Shown here: positions 1-7,020 of the stretch, in pieces | Layout of the letters: every line of letters begins with the position of its first letter | Numbering within the stretch: position 1 is the stretch's first letter | DNA from: Solobacterium sp. | GTDB lineage: Bacteria > Bacillota_I > Bacilli_A > Erysipelotrichales > Erysipelotrichaceae | NCBI GenBank assembly: GCA_017536845.1 | Contig: JAFWCP010000028.1 | Coordinates: forward strand, 1 to 12,036 | Direction: 5' to 3' | DNA length: 12,036 nucleotides | Notes under the pieces: model-generated | What the model was told of the DNA's origin: nothing | Database searches by the model: none | The model's input: the letters and a program-made list of their open reading frames with translations, nothing else | Made by a program: the position numbers and the translations under genes

Positions 1-2
1 AC

Positions 3-779
3 CTCAACCCGGTCGTGCCGGTGCGGAATGTACGTACATTTACCCGCAGCCTCGACGTGCTGTTTGTGCTGGATGCAACACTCTCCATGTGGGCCTACGA
101 TGACGGGGTCAGCCGGAATGACCTTGTCGGTGATCTCTGCACCGCCTTTGTCGAGGATCTGGAAGGGGCATCATTCGCGGTTGTACGTTTTGACAACAGG
201 GCGCAGATCCTCTGCCCCTTTACGGAAGACAGGGACAATGTCCTGGACGCTGTCTGGACCCTGGCCCAGCCGCTGGCCGGGTATGCCAGGGGCAGCGCCA
301 TGAATACGCCGATGGCTTCGATCGCGGAGCTGCTGGCCGATACGCCTCAGGACCGTGCAGCCGTGCTGATCTTCATCAGTGATGGGGAAAACACATCGGA
401 CCAGCCGCTGTCTTCATATGAGGAAATCGCTTCTTATGTCGATGCCGGAGCCATCATCGGCATCGGGAGCGACCATGGCGAAATGTTTGACAGCCGCGGC
501 CATCGCCTGATTGATACCGAAACCGGGGAAGATGCACTTTCCGTCATGGATGAAGACAGCCTCCGTAGGATTGCGGATGACCTCCGGCTGCCGTACCAGT
601 ATGTCAGTCACTCCCGCCAGGTCAGGGCGCTTGCCGACCAGATCCTTGATGTCAGCTTTGACAGCGTGAAAAGCCGCAAGGCCGAAAGCACATCCGGCAT
701 CCTGCACCTGCTGGTTCCGGTCTGGCTGCTCAGTGCCCTCGACCTGCTTTTCTGGCTGCGGAAAAAGAGGCGTTTATGA
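3..779 (+). CDS. VWA-domain membrane protein, BatA/BatB-like (5' end cut by window)
   Basis: The frame is open to the left edge, so the gene probably begins upstream; a GTG at 15 is the first in-frame start but has no ribosome site and lies just before the domain. Numbering from that GTG, a von Willebrand factor A domain spans about residues 12-215. Its metal-ion-dependent adhesion site is visible as D20-A-T22-L-S24, T98 in a GSAMNTPM stretch, and D123 in FISDGEN. The first motif has Thr where the usual DxSxS has Ser. One hydrophobic helix (about 229-248) followed by KKRRL ends the protein, so the C-terminus is probably cytoplasmic. In the Bat family a VWA domain sits between N-terminal and C-terminal helices; the N-terminal helices would lie outside the window. 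The stop overlaps the TPR gene by 4 bases. A MoxR ATPase and a DUF58 protein would be expected upstream, but that is inference. The biochemical role is unknown; protein complex assembly or envelope stress are the usual suggestions. Confidence 0.85.
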   Translation, partial: LNPVVPVRNVRTFTRSLDVLFVLDATLSMWAYDDGVSRNDLVGDLCTAFVEDLEGASFAVVRFDNRAQILCPFTEDRDNVLDAVWTLAQPLAGYARGSAMNTPMASIAELLADTPQDRAAVLIFISDGENTSDQPLSSYEEIASYVDAGAIIGIGSDHGEMFDSRGHRLIDTETGEDALSVMDEDSLRRIADDLRLPYQYVSHSRQVRALADQILDVSFDSVKSRKAESTSGILHLLVPVWLLSALDLLFWLRKKRRL

Positions 780-1465
780 AAAAACTGCAGACTGCCTTTC
801 TCGTATTGGCCCTTATCTGCGGCCATCTGTTCTGGCGTACGCTGAGAAATGAACAGTTTATTGCCGGCTGGCAGCAGGGCCGCTTTGATGCCGCTGTGCT
901 CAAAGAACTCGAACATTTCAACTTTGTGCAGGGCTATGTACCTTATTACAACCAGGGCAACGCGGCCTATGTCCGCAAGGATTACCGTCAGGCCGTGATG
1001 TATTACCGTCAGGCGCTTGACCGGTTTCCCGCCCATCCCGATGAATGCCGGATCCGTGTCAACCTGGCCCTTTCCATGCTGGCGCTGCTGGATGAAAATG
1101 CGGAAGGATTCGGCGCAGGGCTTTTGGCCGCAAGGGAAGTTCTGACGGAAGAAAACTGTGCCTCCCTGACGGGAAATGAAGGGCACAGTGAAACGGCGGA
1201 AATCCTGAAACAGGATATTGATGATATGCTCAGCCAGCTGGAAGTCGACCTGACTGAGCAGAACCGGAACGATGAGGGCGAAGAGAAACAGCAGGCGAAG
1301 GATGCGGCCGGTGATGATCTTTCCGCCCGGGAAGACGAAGTGCAGAAGAAACTGGAGCAGCAGATGCGCAGAAACATGAAAGAAAGGGCCCGTGCCCAGC
1401 AGGAACAGAGCGACCTCAATGCGGAGGAAGACTTCATGCTGGATTACAACGGCAGGGCATGGTAG
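776..1465 (+). CDS. TPR-repeat membrane-anchored protein, BatC-like
   Basis: A 229-residue protein with an N-terminal hydrophobic segment (residues 6-20) that acts as an anchor or signal. A short tetratricopeptide region follows at about 55-88 (YYNQGNAAY, then DYRQAVMYYRQAL), with a possible second helical pair near 92-125. The last third (about 160-216) is rich in Glu, Gln, Lys and Arg and looks like a charged coiled coil. It ends in an EEDFMLDYNGRAW tail. This layout matches TPR proteins that follow VWA proteins in Bat operons, where they are thought to act as a scaffold; the function is inferred from family and context. The ATG overlaps the VWA stop by 4 bases and has AGAGG at 766-770, indicating translational coupling. 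No catalytic residues are evident. Confidence 0.8.
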   Translation: MKKLQTAFLVLALICGHLFWRTLRNEQFIAGWQQGRFDAAVLKELEHFNFVQGYVPYYNQGNAAYVRKDYRQAVMYYRQALDRFPAHPDECRIRVNLALSMLALLDENAEGFGAGLLAAREVLTEENCASLTGNEGHSETAEILKQDIDDMLSQLEVDLTEQNRNDEGEEKQQAKDAAGDDLSAREDEVQKKLEQQMRRNMKERARAQQEQSDLNAEEDFMLDYNGRAW

Positions 1466-1476
1466 GTGAAAAGATG

Positions 1477-2151
1477 ATGGATCTCAGACAGGCAGTCAGG
1501 CAGAGACACTCGGTGCGCCGGTATCTGGACAGGCCGATCGAAGAAGAGAAGGTAAATACGCTCAGGGAACTGACGGAAACGCTGAACAGGCAGAGCGGCC
1601 TGCATATCCAGCTTGTAATCAATGAGCCGAAGGCATTTGCCTCCGCCCTGGCAAGGTACGGACGCTTTCACGGCGTGAACAGCTATTTCGCCCTTGTCGG
1701 CCCGAAGGGAAACGAGCTGGAAGAAGCCTGCGGCTATTATGGCGAACAGCTTGTTCTGGCGGCCCAGTGTCTTGGGCTGAATACGTGCTGGGCGGCCCTG
1801 ACCTTTCGGAAAGTGCCGGATGCCTTTGTCATTCAAAAAGGTGAAAAGCTGGCAGCCGTGATTGCCCTTGGCTATGGCGAAACCCAGGGGGCAGCCCGTC
1901 GTTCCAAAGATTTTGCGGATATATCCGCGAGACCCGGCCCGCAATGGTACCGTGACGGGATCGAAGCTGTCCTGCTGGCCCCGACGGCCATGAACCAGCA
2001 GAAATTCCGCTTCGCGTATACGGATGACGGTGTAAGGGCAACGGCCGGACACGGGCTCTATACGAAGATGGATCTGGGCATCGCTAAATACCATTTTGAA
2101 GTCGGATCGGGAAAGCCGCACAGCATCTGGAACAAGGAGAAATCAGAATGA
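1477..2151 (+). CDS. Nitroreductase-family flavoprotein (TM1586-type)
   Basis: A 224-residue FMN-dependent nitroreductase-like protein. The N-terminal RQRHSVRRY (residues 8-16) is the usual flavin phosphate-binding start. A middle stretch with YYGEQLVLAAQCLGLNTCW (about 88-105) is the conserved helix of the fold. A second half beginning GIEAVLLAPTAMNQQKF (161-177) and ending KMDLGIAKYHFE repeats the pattern, which is typical of the 'putative TM nitroreductase' family, in which two half-domains make one polypeptide. The physiological substrate is unknown. I chose ATG 1477 because AGGTG at 1464-1468 lies 8 bases upstream; ATG 1474 is nearly as good, and ATG 1459 overlaps the TPR stop but has a poorer site. 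It lies in the same overlapping gene string as the VWA, TPR and LppM-like genes, but no functional link is known to me. Confidence 0.88.
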   Translation: MDLRQAVRQRHSVRRYLDRPIEEEKVNTLRELTETLNRQSGLHIQLVINEPKAFASALARYGRFHGVNSYFALVGPKGNELEEACGYYGEQLVLAAQCLGLNTCWAALTFRKVPDAFVIQKGEKLAAVIALGYGETQGAARRSKDFADISARPGPQWYRDGIEAVLLAPTAMNQQKFRFAYTDDGVRATAGHGLYTKMDLGIAKYHFEVGSGKPHSIWNKEKSE

Positions 2152-2783
2152 AGAAACTGCTGAGATGCCTGCTTGTCGCAGCGTTGGGACTGCTTGCCGG
2201 CTGCATGGACATCACAATCGACCTGAAGGTCAATGATACCGGCAGAGCCACCCAGAACATCACGATCATGATGAAGGCCAGCGACCTGCCCGACGGCATG
2301 GATTATACGGTTGAAAACATGCAGTATCTCAAGGAAGCCCTGGCTCATGAAGGAAACGACGTACGCATCACTGACATCAGCGAAGGGAAAGGGGAGAATG
2401 CCCGCTTCGGCTTTGTCGCGGAAAACACAGCGCCCTTCGGCAGCGTCAGGGAAGAAGGAAGCACCATTATGCTTGAAGTGTCAGCGGAACAGATTCTGAA
2501 ACGGCTCGCCGAGTCCATGGAATTTTCCCGTTCCGAGCTGATCGAAATGAAAAAACGAGGCATGCGGCTCATCCTGAATGTGCAGATGCCTTTCAAGCCG
2601 ACAGCCAGCCTGGGCAAGGTGGAGGGCAATACCGTTACGATTGACATGCTGGATCTGCCTGGCGGCGTGGATACGATCGAGATCAGGTGCAGCCGGCCCC
2701 ACATCCTGCCGGCCGTCATTGCGGCTGTGCTGGGACTGCTGTTTCTGGCCGGCTTCTTCATGACCAGGAAACGGAAGGTATGA
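2148..2783 (+). CDS. LppM-like lipoprotein with C-terminal membrane helix
   Basis: A 211-residue exported protein. The signal peptide (residues 1-18) ends in the lipobox LLAGC with lipidated C19. The mature part is a mixed alpha/beta domain beginning DITIDLKVNDTGRATQNITI, the pattern of the LppM family, in which a two-layer domain follows the lipobox. A helix at about 186-205 and a basic TRKRKV tail anchor the C-terminus, so the protein should be held on the outer face of the membrane at both ends. Mycobacterial LppM has been linked to surface lipids, but no such role can be read here. The ATG overlaps the nitroreductase stop by 4 bases, with AAGGAGA at 2134-2140. It is the last gene of its operon, followed directly by a terminator. 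Family assignment is from recalled pattern, not from a search. Confidence 0.78.
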   Translation: MKKLLRCLLVAALGLLAGCMDITIDLKVNDTGRATQNITIMMKASDLPDGMDYTVENMQYLKEALAHEGNDVRITDISEGKGENARFGFVAENTAPFGSVREEGSTIMLEVSAEQILKRLAESMEFSRSELIEMKKRGMRLILNVQMPFKPTASLGKVEGNTVTIDMLDLPGGVDTIEIRCSRPHILPAVIAAVLGLLFLAGFFMTRKRKV

Positions 2784-2817
2784 GAAGGATTCGTGATCAG
2801 AATCCTTTTTCTTTTTT
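2783..2817 (+). terminator. Rho-independent terminator after the LppM-like gene
   Basis: A perfect 8-bp stem (AAGGATTC at 2785-2792, GAATCCTT at 2800-2807) with a 7-base loop is followed by a T-rich tract broken by one C (TTTCTTTTTT). It begins within the stop codon of the preceding gene. It should end the VWA/TPR/nitroreductase/lipoprotein transcript, although the next gene begins only 16 bases later and shows no obvious promoter of its own, so some readthrough may be needed. Confidence 0.88.
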
Positions 2818-2832
2818 CCTGCAGCAGGTAAA

Positions 2833-3996
2833 ATGTCAGGCATGAAACGTCTGCTTGTCATCTTTGCGGCTCTTGTCCTTGCTGCATGTACTGCTGAAAA
2901 ACCGGCTGAGAAGCTGCCGGTTTCCTTTCATGCGGCTGTCGTATCAGACCTGCATTATACAAGGCGTGATACCGTCTCTGATGCGATTGTGCCGTTGATT
3001 ACAATGGCGGATGAAGTGATGACGGCCCTGGTCAGGCAGGTCATCGCCATCCATCCCGATGTTCTGATCATCACCGGCGACAACACCAATGACGGGGATG
3101 ATTCTGATGAAAAACGTCTTGCGGCGCATCTGAAACAGGTGAAGGAAGCCGGTATTGATGTTGTCATGACGACCGGCAACCACGACTTCAATTTCACCGA
3201 TGCAAAGACCTATCAGGACAATTTCAGCGAAATCCTGGTCATGACGGAGAAGGATGATGATTCTCTCAGCTATGTCAGGTGTATCGGCGGCATGGTCATA
3301 TTCGCCATGGATGACAGCCTCAACAGCCCGGTGTCCGCCGGGTATTACAGCGATCAGACCATTGCCTGGCTGAAGCGGATGCTGGAAAAGTACAGCGACC
3401 GTACGGTGCTGTTTGCCTGCCATCATCCGGTGCTGATGGATTACACCGCTTCCGAAAGCTCAGAAAAGGTGCTGCAGCTTTTGAAAAAGCATGATGTGCC
3501 GCTTATCTTCAGCGGTCATGTGCATTCTCAGACCATAAGCACAGATGACGGCATATATGAAATCACATCCGCAATGCCGCTGTCATCGCCGCGTCTGATC
3601 GGCGAGCTTACCGTAGAAAACGGGGTGTTTGACTACCATACGGTGGAGCTCGACCTGGAAGCCTATATGGAAAGGGAAGACTGGCTGAAGGCAAAACGCC
3701 TGGAAGAAGCCGGGCAGAAACGCAGCGAAGAAACATATCTTGCGATGCTGAAAGAGCGTGGATGCCGGGATCCGGAAGCCTGCCTGGAACTGTTTTACAT
3801 GTTTCTGAGAAGCTACAGTGAGGGAAGTCTTGCCGATCATGTGAATGAAATTGTCACGAATCCGTATTATGGTGATATGATGGATGCGCTGTATCAGACG
3901 AACTATGGTCCGTGGATGGCCGGACTGCTTGCCCATCCGCCGCTGACCGCGTCTTACCTGCATATAGAAAAAGGAGATCAGAACTATGAGAGATGA
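2833..3996 (+). CDS. Secreted metallophosphoesterase lipoprotein (calcineurin-like)
   Basis: A 387-residue exported protein with a signal peptide ending in the lipobox VLAAC (C19 from the first Met). The calcineurin-like metallophosphoesterase signature is complete and in order: D39-L-H41, G82-D83-N, G115-N-H117-D118, H197-H198-P and G228-H-V-H231, which together bind two metal ions. The domain covers about residues 30-275. A further 110 residues (about 276-387) form a mostly helical, charged extension that I do not recognise. The substrate cannot be told; extracellular phosphate esters, nucleotides or cell-wall polymers are all possible. ATG 2833 has AGGT 4 bases upstream, and ATG 2842 (MKRLL) would give a more ordinary signal peptide but a poorer ribosome site. 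The 3' end overlaps the metY-like gene by 11 bases, indicating coupling. Only 49 bases separate it from the upstream gene and a terminator lies in between, so its promoter is unclear. Confidence 0.87.
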   Translation: MSGMKRLLVIFAALVLAACTAEKPAEKLPVSFHAAVVSDLHYTRRDTVSDAIVPLITMADEVMTALVRQVIAIHPDVLIITGDNTNDGDDSDEKRLAAHLKQVKEAGIDVVMTTGNHDFNFTDAKTYQDNFSEILVMTEKDDDSLSYVRCIGGMVIFAMDDSLNSPVSAGYYSDQTIAWLKRMLEKYSDRTVLFACHHPVLMDYTASESSEKVLQLLKKHDVPLIFSGHVHSQTISTDDGIYEITSAMPLSSPRLIGELTVENGVFDYHTVELDLEAYMEREDWLKAKRLEEAGQKRSEETYLAMLKERGCRDPEACLELFYMFLRSYSEGSLADHVNEIVTNPYYGDMMDALYQTNYGPWMAGLLAHPPLTASYLHIEKGDQNYER

Positions 3997-5251
3997 AACA
4001 TTGTGCCTGCATGCCGGCTATACGCCGAAGAATTCCGAACCGCGTGTGGTTCCCATCGTGCAGAGTACAACCTATGTGTATGACAGCACCGCCGATGTCG
4101 CGGCTGTCTTCGACGATCCGACAAAATCGCTGATTTATTCCCGCTTCGCCAACCCGACGGTTATGGCTGTAGAGGAAAAGATTGCGGCGCTGGAAGGCGG
4201 CGTCGGCGCCATGTGCACGACATCCGGCCAGGCGGCTTCGCTTCTGTCGGTGCTCAACATTGCCCAGGCCGGCGATTCCATCATTTCCACCGGTGAAATC
4301 TACGGCGGCACGGTCAACCTGTTTGCCATTACACTGCCCAAGCTCGGCATTGAGACGATCTTCATCGACAAACATATGACCGATGAGGAAATCGAAGCGA
4401 AGATCAAGCCCAACACAAAAGCCTTCTTCGGCGAGACCATCGCCAACCCGGCCCTTTCCGTGCTTGATATCTCACGGTTTGCCAATATTGCCCATAAGCA
4501 TGGCATGCCGCTGATTGTCGACAATACCTTCGCAACCCCGGTCCTCTGCAAGCCGTTTGATTTCGGCGCCGACATCGTCGTCCATTCGACATCCAAATAC
4601 ATGGACGGCCATGCACTGCAGGTCGGCGGTGTCATCGTCGACTCCGGAAAATTCGACTGGACCAACGGAAAATTCCCGGGCCTTGTTGAACCGGATGAGT
4701 CATACCATGGCATCTCGTATACCGAAACCTACGGCAAGGCAGCCTATATCATCAAGGCCAGGATGCAGCTGATGCGTGATTTCGGCTGCTATCCGTCTGC
4801 CCATTCCGCTTTCCTGCTCAACCTTGGCCTGGAAACCCTGGCCGTCAGAATGAAGGCTTACTGTGAAAACGCGATCGTTGTCGCAAAGTGGCTGGAGAAC
4901 AACGAGAAGGTCGAAAGCGTCAAGTATCCCGGCCTGGAAGGCAATGAGGATTATGAACTGGCAAAGAAATACCTGAAGGGCTGCAGCGGTGTCATTTCCT
5001 TCGTCATCAAGGGCGGCAAGGAAAATGCCATGAAGTTCATGGATTCGCTCGAACTGGCAAGCAATGAAGTCCATGTTGCTGACATCCGCACATGCGTCCT
5101 GCACCCGGCCAGCGAAACCCACAGACAGCTGACCGATGAGCAGCTCAAGGCGGCCGGCGTCGAGCCCGGCATGGTCCGCTTCTCGGTCGGTCTGGAGAAT
5201 GTCGAAGACATCCTGGCAGATCTGGAAAAGGGCTTTGCGGCCATCGCCTGA
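3986..5251 (+). CDS. metY: O-acetylhomoserine sulfhydrylase (MetY-type PLP enzyme)
   Basis: A 421-residue, cytoplasmic, PLP-dependent enzyme of the Cys/Met metabolism family. The start TLCLHAGYTPKNSEPRVVPI and the length fit O-acetylhomoserine aminocarboxypropyltransferase, which makes homocysteine from O-acetylhomoserine and sulfide, rather than the shorter cystathionine synthases and lyases (about 380-400 residues). Visible active-site elements are YSRFANPT (Y51 and R53, phosphate contacts from the partner subunit), SGQAA at 80-84, EIYGGT with Y106, D179 in VDNTF (ring nitrogen) and K204 in STSKYMDGH (Schiff-base lysine). The C-terminal SxGLE stretch (FSVGLENVEDI) is present. AAGGAG at 3971-3976 sits 9 bases before the ATG, inside the metallophosphoesterase gene. 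A methionine gamma-lyase activity cannot be excluded from sequence alone. No SAM or T-box leader is seen, and none would fit in this overlap. Confidence 0.92.
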   Translation: MRDETLCLHAGYTPKNSEPRVVPIVQSTTYVYDSTADVAAVFDDPTKSLIYSRFANPTVMAVEEKIAALEGGVGAMCTTSGQAASLLSVLNIAQAGDSIISTGEIYGGTVNLFAITLPKLGIETIFIDKHMTDEEIEAKIKPNTKAFFGETIANPALSVLDISRFANIAHKHGMPLIVDNTFATPVLCKPFDFGADIVVHSTSKYMDGHALQVGGVIVDSGKFDWTNGKFPGLVEPDESYHGISYTETYGKAAYIIKARMQLMRDFGCYPSAHSAFLLNLGLETLAVRMKAYCENAIVVAKWLENNEKVESVKYPGLEGNEDYELAKKYLKGCSGVISFVIKGGKENAMKFMDSLELASNEVHVADIRTCVLHPASETHRQLTDEQLKAAGVEPGMVRFSVGLENVEDILADLEKGFAAIA

Positions 5252-5261
5252 AAACCATCTG

Positions 5262-5298
5262 AAAAAGGATCATGCGCAGAAGCGTGATTCTTTTTTTT
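5262..5298 (+). terminator. Rho-independent terminator after metY
   Basis: A 9-bp stem (GGATCATGC at 5267-5275 with GCGTGATTC at 5282-5290, two G-U pairs) closes a 6-base loop, is preceded by five A and followed by eight T. It lies 10 bases past the metY stop and separates that unit from the metal-uptake operon. Confidence 0.9.
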
Positions 5299-5314
5299 CA
5301 TGCTTCTCTTAAAT

Positions 5315-5329
5315 TGAGAATTATTCTCA
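5315..5329. promoter_or_regulatory. Fur-family 7-1-7 operator (probable Zur or Fur box)
   Basis: TGAGAAT-T-ATTCTCA is a perfect 7-1-7 inverted repeat, the spacing and sequence class bound by Fur, Zur and PerR (Fur consensus TGATAATNATTATCA). Three further A/T pairs flank it with one mismatch between. It lies 6 bases upstream of the predicted -35 and 67 bases before the metal-binding protein start. The gene content downstream suggests that a Zn- or Fe/Mn-sensing repressor controls the operon; which family member binds cannot be decided from the box. Confidence 0.78.
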
Positions 5330-5335
5330 TTTTCG

Positions 5336-5364
5336 TTGACGGGGATAAGAAGCTGTGCCAAAAT
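5336..5364 (+). promoter_or_regulatory. Sigma-A type promoter of the metal-uptake operon
   Basis: TTGACG (5336-5341) and CAAAAT (5359-5364) are separated by 17 bases. The -35 matches 5 of 6 consensus bases and the -10 matches 4 of 6. Transcription would start near 5371, leaving a leader of about 26 bases with the ribosome site AAAGGAGGG at 5378-5386. The adjacent Fur-family box supports the assignment. Confidence 0.65.
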
Positions 5365-5396
5365 AGTGCGTGTTCCCAAAGGAGGGATATGAATTC

Positions 5397-6344
5397 ATGA
5401 AGAAACTCTTGACGGCATGTTTATGCCTTTTGATATGCTCCGCCTGCGCATCTGAGGCCCAAGGGGCTGATGACCATCTTACGGTTGTCACAACGGTGTG
5501 GAGCGCCTATGACTGGTGCATGACCCTGCAGGAAGGAACAGAAAATGAAACCGTCCTGCTGCTGGACAACGGCGGCGACATCCACAGCTTCCAGCCGTCC
5601 GTCGACGATATCCTGAAGATCCGCAGCGCCGATGTATTCATCTATGTCGGCGGTGAATCGGAGACATGGGTAGATGATGTACTGAAGCAGGTTGACCTGA
5701 ACAGAACGAAGGTCATTGAACTTCTTGATGTCCTGGATACCAGGGCCCTGGAAGAAGAAAATCCCGAAGGCGCAGCAGCGGAAGAAGAGGAAGAAGAGAA
5801 TTGGTATGACGAACATGTCTGGCTATCTTTGATCAATGCCTCATTGCTCACGCAGGAAATCGCCGATACGCTGGCTGAGGCAGATCCTGAACATGAACGT
5901 GTTTATCAGCAGAACTGCAGGGCATATCTGGAACAGCTGAACGGCCTGGAGCACCAGTATCAGACAATGGCGCAGAGCTGTTCAGACAGGGTGATCCTGT
6001 TTGCGGACAGGTTCCCGTTCCGTTATCTTGCCGAAGATTACGACATTAAGTGCTACGCTGCCTTTGCCGGCTGCTCGGCGGAAACCGAAGCATCTTTTGA
6101 AACGGTCACATTCCTGACCGACAGGCTGGATGACCTGGGGCTGGACTGTGTTCTTGTCCTTGAGGAAAGCGATGAAAAACTCGCAAAGACCATCATCAAT
6201 GCATCAAAGGATCATAATCAGAAGATCCTGACCCTCCACAGCATGCAGAAACTGACATCCCGTGACAGAAATGATGAAGTCACATATCTGAATCTGATGA
6301 AGGAAAACCTTGAAGTTCTGAAGGAGGCCATGCATGGAGAATAA
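5397..6344 (+). CDS. znuA: Metal (zinc-type) ABC transporter substrate-binding lipoprotein
   Basis: A 315-residue cluster A-I (ZnuA/AdcA/MntC) solute-binding lipoprotein that captures a divalent metal outside the cell for the permease encoded downstream. The signal peptide ends CSAC, giving lipidated C17 with an unusual Cys at -3. Likely ligands are H63 in GGDIHSFQPS and H140 in DEHVWLS. Where most relatives have a third His before an aromatic-rich YL motif, this protein has FADRFPFRYL (D204, R205), and E256 or E257 lies in the fourth position. The loop between the first two His (about 119-139) is Glu-rich rather than His-rich. The start is ATG 5397, with GGAGG 11 bases upstream; an in-frame GTG at 5370 would lie at or before the predicted transcript start, so I reject it. 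The 3' end overlaps the ATPase gene by 11 bases. Zinc is the best guess; manganese is possible. Confidence 0.88.
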   Translation: MKKLLTACLCLLICSACASEAQGADDHLTVVTTVWSAYDWCMTLQEGTENETVLLLDNGGDIHSFQPSVDDILKIRSADVFIYVGGESETWVDDVLKQVDLNRTKVIELLDVLDTRALEEENPEGAAAEEEEEENWYDEHVWLSLINASLLTQEIADTLAEADPEHERVYQQNCRAYLEQLNGLEHQYQTMAQSCSDRVILFADRFPFRYLAEDYDIKCYAAFAGCSAETEASFETVTFLTDRLDDLGLDCVLVLEESDEKLAKTIINASKDHNQKILTLHSMQKLTSRDRNDEVTYLNLMKENLEVLKEAMHGE

Positions 6345-7020
6345 TATCCAGATTGTCTGCAAGGATGTTTCCCTGGGATTTGGCAGCGAGGTCATCGTTT
6401 CCGGCCTGAACTTCCAGGTCGAAAAAGGGGATTATCTCTGCATCGTCGGGGAAAACGGCTCCGGCAAGTCGACATTGATGCGGACGCTGCTGAACCTGAT
6501 CCCGCCGGTGGGCGGAACAATCACATTTGCGGATGACCTTGCCCGCAGTGAAATCGGCTATCTGCCCCAGCAGACAATGGCCCAGAAGGATTTTCCTGCT
6601 TCGGTCTATGAGATCGTCCTGTCCGGCTTTGAAGGCCGCCGCGGCTTTTCCTTCCTCTATACAAAAGAAGAAAGAAAAACAGCACGGGCCAATATGAAGC
6701 AGATGGGCATCCTGGATCTGAGAAAAAAGTGTTTCCGTGACCTTTCCGGAGGCCAGCAGCAGCGGGTGCTTCTGGCCAGGGCATTATGTGCGACCAGGAA
6801 GGTGCTCCTGCTCGATGAGCCGGTGGCCGGCCTTGACCCGGCCGTTACGGAAGCCATGTATGAAACGATTGATGCCCTGAACAAAGAGGGGATTACGATC
6901 ATCATGATCACCCATGACCTGCATGAGGCTCTGCCTTATGCAAAGCATATCCTTCACATCGGCGAAAAGCTGTATTTCGGCAGCGCCGAAGCGTATCTGA
7001 CAAAAGGGAGGCTGAACTGA
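6334..7020 (+). CDS. znuC: Metal ABC transporter ATP-binding protein (ZnuC-like)
   Basis: A 228-residue cytoplasmic ATPase that powers the metal importer. It has Walker A GENGSGKST (39-47), Q-loop LPQQ (77-80), signature LSGGQQQR (137-144), Walker B VLLLDEP (157-163), D-loop GLD and switch H194 in ITHD. All catalytic residues are intact and the length is normal for the family. AAGGAGG at 6321-6327 is 6 bases before ATG 6334, inside the binding-protein gene, so the two are translationally coupled. The stop shares one base with the permease start. The zinc assignment rests on neighbours; the ATPase itself does not distinguish zinc from manganese. Confidence 0.9.
   Translation: MENNIQIVCKDVSLGFGSEVIVSGLNFQVEKGDYLCIVGENGSGKSTLMRTLLNLIPPVGGTITFADDLARSEIGYLPQQTMAQKDFPASVYEIVLSGFEGRRGFSFLYTKEERKTARANMKQMGILDLRKKCFRDLSGGQQQRVLLARALCATRKVLLLDEPVAGLDPAVTEAMYETIDALNKEGITIIMITHDLHEALPYAKHILHIGEKLYFGSAEAYLTKGRLN

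Noticed and set aside
608..1186. 192-codon open frame on the - strand across the VWA/TPR junction
   Set aside because: It spans two supported + strand genes and has no domain or ribosome-site support that I can see.
1444..2121. 225-codon open frame on the - strand opposite the nitroreductase
   Set aside because: The + strand has clear flavoprotein motifs and coupled starts. The antisense translation shows no family pattern.
5370..5396. N-terminal extension of the metal-binding protein from GTG 5370
   Set aside because: It lies at the predicted transcript start, would contain the ribosome site as coding sequence and would place nine residues before the signal peptide.
5299..5396. A zinc or manganese riboswitch in the leader of the metal operon
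   Set aside because: The predicted leader is only about 26 bases long, too short for an aptamer, and the Fur-family box explains regulation.
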